From positions 1-64,000 of the forward strand of contig CAWHYZ010000004.1 of the NCBI GenBank assembly GCA_963833605.1: a DNA stretch of 64,000 nt, given 5' to 3'. Under the pieces are notes generated by a model. That model made no database searches. It was not told the DNA's origin and saw only the letters and a program-made list of their open reading frames with translations. This DNA is from JAFAXD01 sp963833605. Its GTDB lineage: Bacteria > Pseudomonadota > Alphaproteobacteria > Rhizobiales > Xanthobacteraceae. Position 1 is the first letter of the stretch. Each line of letters opens with the position of its first letter. The translations under genes were made by a program, and so were the position numbers. Of this stretch, positions 36,938 through 45,905 are shown in pieces.

Positions 36938-37337
36938 TCAGGCACTCGCGCGCAGCACTTCGTGAACTCGCTTCACCTTTGCCTCGGCGGTTTCTACCTG
37001 GGAATTGAGTTGGTCGATCCGCTCTAGCAGACCCTTTTCCTGTGTCTGTAGATCACCAATTATTCTTAAGGGCCGCATCTTTGATTCGCTGGGCCTCGGT
37101 ACTAGCGCGCGCGATAATCTCAGCCGCCTTTCCCTCGGCGATCTCAGACTGCGCTTTCGTTCGAAGCGACGCTAGGATCGCAGCTTCATCGGTCTTGAGC
37201 CGATCAATTCGCGATTTAACTTCGCGTTCCAATGCTTGCAGATTGCCAACTCGTTCAATATCTGGCGCGAGGGCCATGAGGTCTGAGCCGATCTTAATCA
37301 GGCAGGCAAGATCCGGGACTTGTTGTTGCGTTGGCAT
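36938..37337 (-). pseudogene. Phage coiled-coil protein, frameshifted
   Basis: MPTQQQVPDLACLIKIGSDLMALAPDIERVGNLQALEREVKSRIDRLKTDEAAI... is a mainly helical, heptad-rich protein; 94 codons end at 37,053, but a one-base shift continues it (QEKGLLERIDQLNSQVETAEAKVKRVHEVL) to a stop at 36,938. About 130 residues in total. No domain recognised. Confidence 0.5.
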
Positions 37338-37341
37338 GATT

Positions 37342-38177
37342 TTAGTCCTCCATTGACGTTAGGGAGGATGTCGTCACTCGACATTGTCGGTTGCCCCATC
37401 CACCATCACCGCTAGGCGAGATCGCTGGATTGCCGGCTCGGTGCGGAGCGACGTGTCCCTGGCATGAAAGGGGCGGGCGGCCTGAGTTCAGGCTGTTCAC
37501 CAGGTCATTGCCGTGCAGTTCCATGAGGGCGCGACCGGGATCGCGAGCACTGGTAACGCTTTGCACGATCTCACGCGCCAAACGATTGTTGGGATCCATG
37601 GTCGTGAGGGCATTGTACGCTCGCTCGAATTCCACGCCGTATTCTTGATGTGCAGCCGCCATGGAATTGTTGATGCGCTCGTTTTCCAATTCCGCGATGC
37701 GATTTTGTTGCGCCTGAACATTGCCAAGAAACTGTTGGAACAGCGCCGTATCGGTGTCGATTGCGATGTCTAGCAAATTGTCCCGCAGGGCCTCAATGCG
37801 TGCCGCTTCTGCCCGCTGCTGATCGGTGGTTAGGCTGCCTCGAAGTAGCTCGCCATTGATCCGCTGTTCGTCGGCCAATTGCACGCGTATCTGTCCCAGT
37901 TCCTCGCGGGCAGTCAGCTCATCTTCAAAGGTACGAATGGCCTGTCAGTAGCCAGTGGGTACGAGTTGCCGTAGATGTTTCTGTGCGCTATTTCATCCAG
38001 GCCAAGCGCCTCACCATCCCATCCGGACACCTCACTCAGCTCGTCAACGAGGTCGTCACTGTCCTGGATTTCGTCGTTCTCAAGGTCAAAGTCATCCATG
38101 GCATAACCAAGGATTTCGCGCTCTGTGTCGGCGACTGCGCCGCCGACCGGATCGTATGGAAGGGCTTTATCCCACAT
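37342..38177 (-). pseudogene. Acidic phage protein (scaffold-like), frameshifted
   Basis: Two adjacent frames, MWDKALPYDPVGG...DDFDLENDEIQDSDDLVDELSEVSGWDGEALGLDE (38,177-37,914) and ADEQRINGELLRGSLTTDQQRAEAARIEALRDNLLDIAID... (to 37,342), join near 37,925 through EDELTAREELGQIRVQ. The N-terminus is strongly acidic and the rest is a long coiled coil, which resembles phage scaffolding or internal proteins, but there is no sequence proof. The final 30 residues may also be out of frame. Confidence 0.45.
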
Positions 38178-38188
38178 GGCTTGGTTCC

Positions 38189-38452
38189 TCAGTCTGGTCT
38201 GAATTTATCGTTGATTTCGTCATTATTCTTCGTGGGCTTCATCGGCCGGCCACGCTTGTTACTCCGCGTTCTCAGGCTTTCGACGGCAGCGCGGATGTAT
38301 TCATCGATGTCGCCGTCGATGTAGCGAACGGCCCCGTTGAGCTTGACGAACGTTGGCCCGATGCCCTTGCAGCGCCAGTCGGCAAGCGTGGTCGGCGATA
38401 GATTGAGCCGCGCGGCGGCCTCGTCTTTGCTGAGAAGCTTCTTGTCGCTCAT
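38189..38452 (-). CDS. HTH DNA-binding protein (excisionase/AlpA-like)
   Basis: An intact 87-residue protein: KLLSKDEAAARLNLSPTTLADWRCKGIGPTFVKLNGAVRYIDGDIDEYI is the MerR-type winged helix used by AlpA/Xis proteins (helix 17-family). The C-terminus is basic (RSNKRGRPMKPTK). It probably controls excision or phage gene expression. One of the few intact frames in the element. Confidence 0.75.
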   Translation of the reverse strand: MSDKKLLSKDEAAARLNLSPTTLADWRCKGIGPTFVKLNGAVRYIDGDIDEYIRAAVESLRTRSNKRGRPMKPTKNNDEINDKFRPD

Positions 38453-38695
38453 GTAGATTTCCTTCTTTGCCGTCCCAGAGAGCCGGAATGCTCCCTGGGA
38501 CAGCGCAAATTTCGTACGAAGGACCTGGCTGTCACTTATTGCCCCCGATTTCGCTCGGGTGCGGGCGGAAGATCAGCCTTAACGCCGGCCGGTTGGCGCC
38601 ATCCGATTTCGTTGGATGGCCACGAGGCGGATTATCTCGTCAACCCGCAAACGAATTACTATCATAATGCAAAAGTCACGAAATGCAACAATCGT

Positions 38696-39018
38696 TTACG
38701 AATTCTGCTCGCAGTCCACAGCCAGGAGGTCGAGCGCCACGCCAAGCGGTGAGCTCGCTACACCACGGGCATCACGCAGGAGAGCATGTCGGATAACATC
38801 AACCGGAACGCCGTGCTCTAGGCTAATCGAGCACACGACGGCCGAATTTTCGCGGCAGCATTGATGTCAGAACCAGCCCGTCCATTTCCGAGAAAAATTT
38901 CGGCGATCTGGTTGGTCCCGGGAAAATATGAAATCGAGGTGGTGTAGCGGTGCCCTCCGCAATCAAAGTTGAACGTCTCGGAGTATCGCCTATTAGGCAA
39001 TCGGGTGCGGTCGGTCAT
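38696..39018 (-). pseudogene. TSCPD-domain phage protein, frameshifted
   Basis: Start MTDRTRLPNRRYSETFNFDCGGHRYTTSISYFPGTNQIAEIFLGNGRAGSDINAA, then, one base off, SAVVCSISLEHGVPVDVIRHALLRDARGVASSPLGVALDLLA to a stop at 38,696. This is the small TSCPD-domain protein of rhizobial prophages, similar to the C-terminal domain of class II ribonucleotide reductases. The shift is in the AAAATT near 38,850. Confidence 0.7.
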
Positions 39019-39390
39019 TGGACCTCGCCTTTCAGCAGGCTCCATTGCTCCAAGCACTTGAGCGCGGCGTCGAGACTATGGGCGACGCAGCAGAAGACGC
39101 CGGCCCGATCAAGGCGTGAGAGCATCTCCATTTGGGCTTCGCTCGATCGACCTGTTGGCGACTTAAGTTCGAGCGCAAAAGCTCGCCTCTTGCGAAAAAG
39201 CAATAGATCGGGCGCGCCTTTGACCACGCCCATGCCGGTCAGGATCGCCGCCTCGGTCCGTCGCCTGAATCCGCCGTTGGCCGGATGCAGGAATACCGCG
39301 TCGTGCTGCGCTCGCTGCCGCAGATGGGCAACGACGGTCGCCTGGATTTCCTGCTCGGGGCGGCGGCGGCGGACGGGTATTCAACGCGTC
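39015..39390 (-). pseudogene. VRR-NUC domain nuclease, 5' frameshift
   Basis: EQEIQATVVAHLRQRAQHDAVFLHPANGGFRRRTEAAILTGMGVVKGAPDLLLFRKRRAFALELKSPTGRSSEAQ...LDRAGV is a complete VRR-NUC (PD-(D/E)XK-like) fold with the catalytic GAPDLL...ALELK motif. It reads cleanly from about 39,370 to 39,015 but the start codon is out of frame across a CCG-repeat run near 39,365. ATG 39,233 gives only the C-terminal half. The stop overlaps the TSCPD start (ATGA). Confidence 0.7.
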
Positions 39391-40520
39391 CCCCGGTCGT
39401 TTAAGAGGGTTAAACCCTTCCGAAGAGGGCCATCTTCGGGAGTGGCCCCCTTCGGAGTTTTTTGGCCCCCTTCGGGCAACACCCATTCCCAGCCGCCGTC
39501 CAGGTCAGGGCGGTGCTGGGCCTTAACACCCAACTCGGACTTCGCCCGTTTCAGCGTCCGAGCGGCGATCCCGTTGGCGTCGGCGGCCTCCCAAACAGCG
39601 CTGGCCGCGACCGGCCCATCCTTGAGCAATTGGCGCAGGAAGTCAGTCGCCTCATCCCTGGCACTGCCCCTCTCGGCGGCCCCCGGGGCCGATGTTGCGG
39701 CTAGCGCTTCGTCCGCCGTAGTTGTAACCGGCTGGCTATCCCATTCGACGTAGGACGCGACAATATCCCCATCGCCATCGGTGGCGACGATTTGCTGCGC
39801 CAGCCTGAACGCTAACCCCTGCGGGCGCGGTCCGAGATTGTTCTTGACCGACAGGAAAAGGCGCCGGTCCTTATCGTCCGGGTCTTCGACCACCGCGAAG
39901 GCGGCGCGTGGCGCGCCGACGAAGGCAATCGAGCCGATGAAGCGGTGTATTACCTTCATCGATGTTCCGGTGGCACCCTTCGTCAGATGGGTCACGCTGA
40001 ACACGGCAACGTGCTTGTCCTCCGCCAACTGTGTGACTGGGTCCAGCACAGCGCGAAGTTCGCAATTCCTGTGGCTATCGACTTTGCCCATGTACGAGCT
40101 GACCGGATCGACCACGACCAGCACAACGTCCCCGATTTCATCGATCAGCTTTTCGAGCTTGGCGAGATCAGTTTGCAGGCTGAACGTGCGCTTGCCCTTG
40201 GCGTCCTTGACGTAGGTTCCCTTCACGATGGTGACGCGGGACATGTCGGCGCCGGCCGCTTTCAGGCGCGGGACAAGCACGTCTTCAACACCGTCCTCGG
40301 CAGACAAGATGACTACGTTGCCGACTGGCGCCTTGCCCTCTCCGCACGGCAGCATTCCTCCGGTCGTGACCTCGGCGATGGCGAAAATTGCTAGCTGGCT
40401 TTTGCCAAGGCCGGGAACGCCGGCAACGCAAGCGCGCTCTCCGCGCGCGAGGCGGTTCAGCCAGATGAAATCTATCCGACGTATTGCAACCTTGTCCGCG
40501 CGAATAGTTACGAGGCCGGA
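39381..40520 (-). CDS. RepA-like AAA ATPase (AAA_25), start uncertain
   Basis: A hexameric-helicase/RecA-like ATPase of phage and plasmid replication modules. From about 40,515: GLVTIRADKVAIRRIDFIWLNRLARGERACVAGVPGLGKSQLAIF with Walker A GVPGLGKSQ, VVILSAEDGVED, VVLVVVDPVSSYMG (Walker B), SVTHLTKG (sensor). The C-terminal 120 residues form a winged-helix segment (DEATDFLRQLLKDGPVAASAVWEAADANGIAARTLKRAKSELG). Intact about 380 residues. The open frame runs further upstream to 40,952 but that part is antisense-like. No ATG lies near the homology start, so a small 5' lesion is probable. Confidence 0.75.
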   Translation of the reverse strand, partial: SGLVTIRADKVAIRRIDFIWLNRLARGERACVAGVPGLGKSQLAIFAIAEVTTGGMLPCGEGKAPVGNVVILSAEDGVEDVLVPRLKAAGADMSRVTIVKGTYVKDAKGKRTFSLQTDLAKLEKLIDEIGDVVLVVVDPVSSYMGKVDSHRNCELRAVLDPVTQLAEDKHVAVFSVTHLTKGATGTSMKVIHRFIGSIAFVGAPRAAFAVVEDPDDKDRRLFLSVKNNLGPRPQGLAFRLAQQIVATDGDGDIVASYVEWDSQPVTTTADEALAATSAPGAAERGSARDEATDFLRQLLKDGPVAASAVWEAADANGIAARTLKRAKSELGVKAQHRPDLDGGWEWVLPEGGQKTPKGATPEDGPLRKGLTLLNDRGTR

Positions 40521-40527
40521 TTTTCGA

Positions 40528-41130
40528 TTAGGTCTTACGCGGTTCCGCCGCACGCTTGTCAAACTCGGCGTTGCTCCAATTAAATGCCTTGCCGTTGAGG
40601 GGTTTTGGCTCGCGTAATAGGGCGATGAATTCTCCCGGCGATAGGCCGCGCGCGAGCACATGTTCTCGAACTTCATCAAACTCATAATCGAACCCATTGG
40701 AGAGCCTGCGCAGCTCACAGCGGGCCGGCCCTTCATCCAGCAAGATAACGACGCCTGGCGCTTGATGTCTTCGAGGAGGCTCATGCATCTCTCCTGAAGG
40801 CGTTCGCCAAGGTATCTCGACGGAGATGGCGCCGGCCGGATGTCTCGCGCCGCGCTCGACGGCGACGAGGTCCACGAGGCCGAGCTCGGCAGCGACGAGT
40901 TGGAGATCATCAATGACTTGCTGCCGGAGGGCATCCGCGTAGACACATGCATCAGCGGCCATCATCTCGAACAGCACGAGCTGGTTTTCGGCCGGAGAGC
41001 TCTCGATCACTCGCACCCACGAGGCAAAAACAAAGGCGGCCGCATCGATCTCTGTGCCAACCGGCCCGATTACTGCTGCACCTTGAGCCAGCAATCGACC
41101 AGCCACGACCGTTGCTTGAATGTGGGCCAA
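40528..41130 (-). CDS. Uncharacterised phage-island ORF
   Basis: An open frame of 200 codons. The part after ATG 40,783 (MHEPPRRHQAPGVVILLDEGPARCELRRLSNGFDYEFDEVREHVLARGLSPGEFIALLREP) looks like a genuine small protein; the earlier part (DALRQQVIDDLQLVAAELGLVDLVAVERG) may be a second one whose stop is lost. No domain recognised. It directly precedes the ATPase. Confidence 0.4.
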   Translation of the reverse strand: MAHIQATVVAGRLLAQGAAVIGPVGTEIDAAAFVFASWVRVIESSPAENQLVLFEMMAADACVYADALRQQVIDDLQLVAAELGLVDLVAVERGARHPAGAISVEIPWRTPSGEMHEPPRRHQAPGVVILLDEGPARCELRRLSNGFDYEFDEVREHVLARGLSPGEFIALLREPKPLNGKAFNWSNAEFDKRAAEPRKT

Positions 41131-41225
41131 GCGCAGCGCGTCATGTTGCGGAGAAAGTCCTGGTCGCGCTCTGAGAGTACGCTAGCGCGCTGCAAGCACC
41201 ATGCGGCAGCGGCGCGCCAGTTTTA
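41070..41225 (-). pseudogene. Small phage protein with internal stop
   Basis: NWRAAAAWCLQRASVLSERDQDFLRNMTRCAWPTFKQRSWLVDCWLKVQQ, then TAA at 41,070. The same frame upstream is broken by a TAA at about 41,226 (VPDP-stop-NW). It resembles small conserved proteins encoded near replication genes in rhizobial prophages. Confidence 0.45.
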
Positions 41226-41387
41226 GGGATCGGGCACGGGAGTTGAGGGGATTACGATCGCCGCTGCTACATCGTGCCAATCCCGGCCGGACTGCTGCAG
41301 CATGCGCCCGATAGCACGTGCGGCGGCTATACTTCGCCAGGCTTATCACTGCCGAGCAGGGGAATTAATTTCCCGACACGGTTGCTT

Positions 41388-41687
41388 TCAGCTTTGGGCG
41401 CTATTAGGTTGCCCATCGTCATCAGTTCCTTTGGCGGCTCCAAGCGGGCCGCCTATTTTTTTCTGCATTTGTTTGGGGGAATGGGCCGACTGGCAGCGCT
41501 GTGCCTTCATCAAGGCTTTCAGCGAAGAAAAGACGACAAGTCGGCGGCGGCCGACGTGGAAGATTTCAACTTTGCTTTCCCGTATCAACTTCCACATAGA
41601 AGCGTGACTAATATTGAGGGCAGTCCCTGCCTGCGCCACTGTGACCGCGAGCGGCTGTTTAAGCCGCGGTGTGACTGGCGGCTTCAT
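41388..41687 (-). CDS. HTH DNA-binding protein
   Basis: A 99-residue protein: LAVTVAQAGTALNISHASMWKLIRESKVEIFHVGRRRLVVFSSLKALM is a MerR/excisionase-type winged helix. The Lys/Ser-rich C-terminus is disordered. The start ATG overlaps the stop of the upstream gene by ATGA. Probably a regulator or excisionase. Confidence 0.65.
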   Translation of the reverse strand: MKPPVTPRLKQPLAVTVAQAGTALNISHASMWKLIRESKVEIFHVGRRRLVVFSSLKALMKAQRCQSAHSPKQMQKKIGGPLGAAKGTDDDGQPNSAQS

Positions 41688-41968
41688 GCTGGAACCGTGG
41701 GTGGTGCAGCTGTTTGGGTGGCTTTCTTTGCCCGAGCATAACGAATTGCAGCAGTCCGCCATTCTTCCGGGCCCATTCCGCCGGATAGGTAAAGTGAAAG
41801 CTCTTCGGGGGTAAGAATTCTTTGGACAGATTCGTCCAGGTTATCGACGATCTTTGCGAATTGTTGGTTCGCTGACCCGCGCTGAATCCCTGCAACGCGT
41901 TTCCATTTCCTGACCAACGCGGGCGGTTGACGGAAATTTATTGGGCGCAGGTTGTTTTGTTCGTCCAT
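41684..41968 (-). CDS. Hypothetical phage protein
   Basis: A 94-residue protein (MDEQNNLRPINFRQPPALVRKWKRVAGIQRGSANQQFAKIVDNLDESVQRILTPEELSLYLSGG...) preceded by a good GGAGG. Basic N-terminus and helical body; perhaps DNA-binding. No family recognised. Overlaps the next HTH gene by 4 bases. Confidence 0.55.
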   Translation of the reverse strand: MDEQNNLRPINFRQPPALVRKWKRVAGIQRGSANQQFAKIVDNLDESVQRILTPEELSLYLSGGMGPEEWRTAAIRYARAKKATQTAAPPTVPA

Positions 41969-42015
41969 TAGATATGCCTCCGAATTGAGGTGCGCTTTGC
42001 ACAGCACTTCGATAT

Positions 42016-42464
42016 CTAACGTGGTGATGATTTGGCGAGCGTCTGCGCGAGTGAAACTTGGCAGGAAATAAAAGATCTATTTCTTACCAACTTTTTCTTT
42101 TCCAATTGTTTTGTAAGAAACAACAACACTTTAGACCGCATGGATTTGCGCCGCTTGACCTTCAGCGGAATCGTTTCGGTTCCCTCGGCATAATCATCGA
42201 TGACCCAATCGAGTGCGTTGGCAACGTCCCTTCGCAACGTCTCTAACGGAACATGAGCGTACTGCGGTTTATTTCGGAAATTAGTCGCCAAGCTCCTGGC
42301 TGTTCCCAGGGCCGGATTTTTCGTGCTAATTTCCGCGATCGCACGCAAGAGTTGGCTGAATCGTTTTTCCACCGCCGCCCTCGCGGCTTAAGTATTTTTT
42401 TCAGTTCTCTGCGGAGCCAATAGTTTCGCTGCCGTTCCGATAAACGATGAAAGTCGAGAGGCAA
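42016..42464 (-). pseudogene. Hypothetical phage protein, frameshifted
   Basis: MPLDFHRLSERQRNYWLRRELKKILK (from 42,464) is followed one frame away by EKRFSQLLRAIAEISTKNPALGTARSLATNFRNKPQYAHVPLETLRRDVANALDWVIDDYAEGTETIPLKVKRRK to 42,016. The two join near 42,375. Helical, no domain recognised; the last 30 residues are Lys-rich. Confidence 0.45.
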
Positions 42465-42685
42465 TTCTTTGGGGGCAGCTATGGATCACCGCCAGCACCG
42501 CCTTGAGGCAGGCTGGCGCGGGGCAAGCATCGCGGCGGTGACTGCGATGCAACGGGCCGTCGCCCGGCCCCGCGCCAATTGAAGATTTAGAGCCGTACAT
42601 TCAAGGCCTCATATGCGCATACGGATTCACGCAACGTTTCGCAGCGGAACAACCGTTGCAGATGGCCGGCCCGCGCTCGATGTAT

Positions 42686-43853
42686 TCAGGCCCACGCGTT
42701 CATCAGCATGCGCCGTTTCTTCAGTGCATCGGTCCGCGCATAGGCGCGCTCAACCGCATCGCCAACAGCATGCGCCAGCGCGGCCTCGATAACCTCGCGC
42801 TGAAATAACGTCTGCTCGCGCGCCCACGTCGCAAATGATGACCGAAAGCCCATGGGTCGTTATGCTGCCCGCGCGCTTCATCCGCACCAGCAGCATCTTG
42901 ATAGCCATAGGAGAAAGCAACGGCGTGCGTCCTCAAAAGACGCGATAGCTATTAGTGGCAGTTTCTCTAGCAATGCTATGCAGCGGGCAACAGTGGCACG
43001 CAGTGCTCACAGTCGCCTTCATCCGCGATGCAGGCACAATCCAAGTCTTGGTAGAGAAAATCGAGCTCGGACCACTTCATCCCCCTCGCCTCACCGGCCC
43101 TTGCCGCCGTCAGGATGATGAACTCGAGATCACCGGGCAGCTATGGCCTCCCGCCCGCGAAGCTCTGCCATGAATGCAGGCACCTGATCGTAAGCAAGCG
43201 CAGGATGGTGCACGACAGGCTGCACCTTCACCCGAGACGGCAGCAACTTGTCGAGATGCCCCCTCCATCGCGCAGGATTTGGCGCCCTGCCGATATTCCA
43301 CGCGCCGTCGCCCAATCCAGGACCAGCTCTATCCGTCCCCGTTTCTGCGTTCCCGTTTCAGGCGTGCGCTGCGAGATAGGCTTGCTTAAGTACCTTGCAT
43401 CACCAGGGCTGTGTCGATCACAGAAACCGGCAGCGATCCCATGGCGGGCAGGACATACACGTCAAGCGAACGCACCCACTGTTTCGCGTGCCGGACCGAT
43501 CGCCATGAGGCTTGATGCGCCTTGATGTAGCGGTCGGCACATTCCCAAAGGTAATGTCCTTGGCCTGTTGCTGACTGAAGCGCGGTCCGTGCAGCGCGTT
43601 TCTGCGCGATCGGATCAATTCCATCAGCCCTGAGCCGGCGCGCGTCTGTAGCCTTCCCACGAGCTGCGGCAAGGGTCACATCCGGATAGCTGCCTAGACC
43701 CATCCAGGTCTGCTTGCCATTGACGGTGTATCGGTAGACCCACGACTTGTTGATGGCCCCCGCGCCAGCCTTGACCTGTAGGAGCAGTCCATGGCCGTCG
43801 CTGTGCGTACCCGAGGCGGCGCTCCTGCAACGGAGATCAGTCAGCTTTGCCAT
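42686..43853 (-). pseudogene. Tyrosine integrase of the element, multiply frameshifted
   Basis: A P4-type integrase with N-terminal arm-binding domain (DUF4102). From ATG 43,853: MAKLTDLRCRSAASGTHSDGHGLLLQV...WMGLGSYPDVTLAAARGKATDAR, the core-binding segment, then in other frames KRGRIELVLDWATARG, ARWRGHLDKLLPSRVK, YDQVPAFMAELRGREAIAARALEFIILTAARAGE (first catalytic Arg), and finally MGFRSSFATWAREQTLFQREVIEAALAHAVGDAVERAYARTDALKKRRMLMNAWA ending at 42,686. At least four frameshifts and one stop (near 43,386), so it cannot excise the element now. Confidence 0.85.
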
Positions 43854-43928
43854 TTCCTGGCAAGCCCCCGTGATCGTCATCTAAACCCTTGGGCCTACAT
43901 TCTGACCTACACTCAACCTACACATTAT

Positions 43929-43945
43929 GACGAACTACGGCGAAC
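43929..43945 (+). repeat. Candidate integrase arm-site repeat, copy 1
   Basis: GACGAACTACGGCGAAC; matches 44,023-44,039 at 16 of 17 bases in direct orientation, between the integrase gene and the attachment core, where arm-type binding sites are expected. Confidence 0.5.
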
Positions 43946-44022
43946 CAGTAAATACTCAACAACAAATAGATCACACAAAAAGTGCCGGTGGAATCGCACT
44001 AACATGAACTGTGCGAACCACA

Positions 44023-44039
44023 GACGAACAACGGCGAAC
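44023..44039 (+). repeat. Candidate integrase arm-site repeat, copy 2
   Basis: GACGAACAACGGCGAAC, 94 bp from copy 1 and 15 bp before the attR core. Confidence 0.5.
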
Positions 44040-44054
44040 TGTTGGTTATTCTCA

Positions 44055-44064
44055 CACACCGTGA
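44055..44064 (+). repeat. Right attachment repeat (attR core)
   Basis: CACACCGTGA, identical to 29,271-29,280; marks the point where GGDEF-gene homology resumes. Confidence 0.75.
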
Positions 44065-45314
44065 ACTACACCCTGTCCGGACGGCGTCTCGACATCCAGC
44101 TCAAGGGTACTATCGTTCCCGGACACGAGCACGATTGGAGCCGGGTGCTGGTTGCGATCGAGGACGTGACCGCGCGGGAAAGCGCGCGCCGCGCACTCGC
44201 GGTAAGCGAACAATATGCGCGCGGATTGTTCGAACTCTCGCCGGTATCGCTCTGGGTCGAAGACTTCAGCAGCATCAGGCGCCTGCTCGACGATATCCGC
44301 GGCCGCGGCATCACCGACCTGCGGGTGTTCACCGACGTGCACCCGGAGTTCGTCGCGCGCTGCATGAGCGAGATCCGCGTCGTCGACGTGAACAAGCACA
44401 CGCTGTCCCTGTTCATGGCTCCTGACAAGCCGACCTTGTTGAGTTGGCTGACCGACATATTTCGCGACGGAATGGAGCAGCACTTTCGCGAGCAGCTGAT
44501 CGATCTGTGGCAGGGAAAGCTGTTTCAACAGCGCGAAGTTCTCAACTATGCCCTCGACGGCAGCGAATTGTACCTCCACCTGCAATTAGCGGTCCTGCCC
44601 GGCCACGAGCACGACTGGTCACTTGTTCAGGTCGCCCTCACCGACATTACGGCGCGAAAGAAAGCCGAAGCGTACCTCGAGTATCTCGGCCAGCACGATG
44701 TGCTCACCAAGCTCTACAACCGCACGTTCTACGCCGATGAACTCAATCGTCTTGAGCGCAAAGGACCCTTCCCGGTCACAATCATTATTGCCGATCTCAA
44801 CGGTCTTAAGGCCGCCAACGATCAATGGGGCCACGCGGCCGGAGACGCACTGCTGCGGCGGGCCGGTGAGGTCCTGAACGAATTGATCAGCAAACCCAAC
44901 CACGCGGCGCGAATCGGGGGCGACGAGTTCGCGATCCTGCTGCCGGCGGCCGAGGAACGCGACGGCCGGCTCATGATCGAGAGCATCAGCAAGCTCGTCG
45001 ACATCAACAACCAGTTCTATTCCAGCCTAACCCTTGGCTTGTCGATGGGTGCGGCAACCAGCCGACCGGGCGAGCGCCTGGAGGCGGTAGCAAAGCGCGC
45101 CGACCTGGCGATGTTCGAAGCCAAGCGCGCGTACTATTTGGAGAGCGAGCGCGATCGACGTGAGAAGTCACGCCAACGCGTGATCGCGAGCATCGCAGAT
45201 ATTGCAACCAAGCGGCGACCAGTAGTTTCCTACCTTTGGGGTCTACTGATCACAATGCCTCAAAGCGTTGCAATTGCTTTGCGCCAAGGTGTGGCGTTAC
45301 CAACAAGTCAGTGA
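44065..45314 (+). pseudogene. 3' part of PAS-PAS-GGDEF diguanylate cyclase, split by insertion
   Basis: Continues the 28,854 gene: NYTLSGRRLDIQLKGTIVPGHEHDWSRVLVAIEDVTAR, a second PAS domain (FELSPVSLWVEDFSSIRRLL...), a PAC-like ALDGSELYLHLQLAVLPGHEHDWSLVQVALTDITAR, then a complete GGDEF domain (LTKLYNRTFYADEL, GLKAANDQWGHAAGDALLR, ARIGGDEFAILLP). The GGDEF motif is intact but no RxxD inhibitory site precedes it. The frame is open into the island to ATG 44,004 (MNCANHRRTTANCWL...), so an N-truncated protein might still be made. Confidence 0.85.
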
Positions 45315-45463
45315 TCTGACAGGACCGCGCGTTGATTTAGTCCGTGCGCTGTGACGCCTGTCACACGATTCCCTTTGGACGCTCTGTTATCCATTCGCTG
45401 CTCAAAAGACGAATTGTCGTTGTTCCATCCGAAATGATCCTTCCATCCGTGTGGAGGCCTTCG

Positions 45464-45679
45464 ATGCGACGCATTCCGAATTTCTACAGACCCACCGAGG
45501 ACGACCGGCACGTATACCGCCTCTGGGTGCGATGGCTTGCCGTCGTCTACGGCTCGATCGTGCTCATCGTCGTTGCAGTCCTGGCGCTGCGTGCGAACCA
45601 GCCCGTCAACCAGGCCGACGCGGCAGCGGCGACCTTCGCTTCCGCCGGAACCGTGCACAACGTCACCCGGCCGCGCTGA
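45464..45679 (+). CDS. Small single-pass membrane protein
   Basis: 71 residues: a polar N-terminus (MRRIPNFYRPTEDDRHVYRLWVRW), one transmembrane helix (LAVVYGSIVLIVVAVLAL), and a short C-tail. Followed 19 bp later by another tiny membrane protein. Function unknown; the pair may be co-transcribed. Confidence 0.55.
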   Translation: MRRIPNFYRPTEDDRHVYRLWVRWLAVVYGSIVLIVVAVLALRANQPVNQADAAAATFASAGTVHNVTRPR

Positions 45680-45698
45680 ATTAGTTGTAGGAGCCGCC

Positions 45699-45890
45699 AT
45701 GCCGCCCAAACTCGCCACCCGTAGCGCCGCAACCGTATCGCTCGGCAGCACCCCGCTGGTGTTCTGGTTGAACGCCACCTTGGTCCTGATCGCCGTCGTG
45801 CTGGCTTCTCTCGACCTGGTCGCAATCGAAGCCTATCAGGCGGGCGGTGCGGACAATCTGATCGCGGGGCTCAGCTTTCCAATCGACTGA
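45699..45890 (+). CDS. Small single-pass membrane protein
   Basis: 63 residues with one transmembrane helix (TPLVFWLNATLVLIAVVLASLDLVAIEAYQ). ATG 45,699 follows GTAGGAG at good spacing, which decides the start over the longer frame. Ends 15 bp before the convergent DUF1501 gene. Function unknown. Confidence 0.55.
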   Translation: MPPKLATRSAATVSLGSTPLVFWLNATLVLIAVVLASLDLVAIEAYQAGGADNLIAGLSFPID

Positions 45891-45905
45891 AACCGAGCAT
45901 CCGCG

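Larger units (their letters stand above)
29281..44064. mobile_element. 14.8-kb decayed prophage-like integrative element
   Basis: Inserted in a PAS-PAS-GGDEF gene and bounded by CACACCGTGA repeats. From the right end leftwards, on the minus strand, it carries an integrase, small phage proteins, HTH proteins, a RepA-like ATPase, a VRR-NUC nuclease, a TSCPD protein, another HTH, a coiled-coil phage protein, a DUF5681-like protein and terminase large subunit. Capsid, portal and tail genes are absent. The left part (29.3-34.4 kb) is eroded DNA with remnants of a binding protein, a resolvase and IS630. Nearly every gene is frameshifted; base composition differs from the flanks. Confidence 0.8.

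Noticed and set aside
39990..40952. Upstream extension of the RepA-like ATPase to 40,952
   Set aside because: Residues before about position 140 of that frame are Ser/Pro/Arg-rich nonsense and overlap a better frame at 40,528-41,130.
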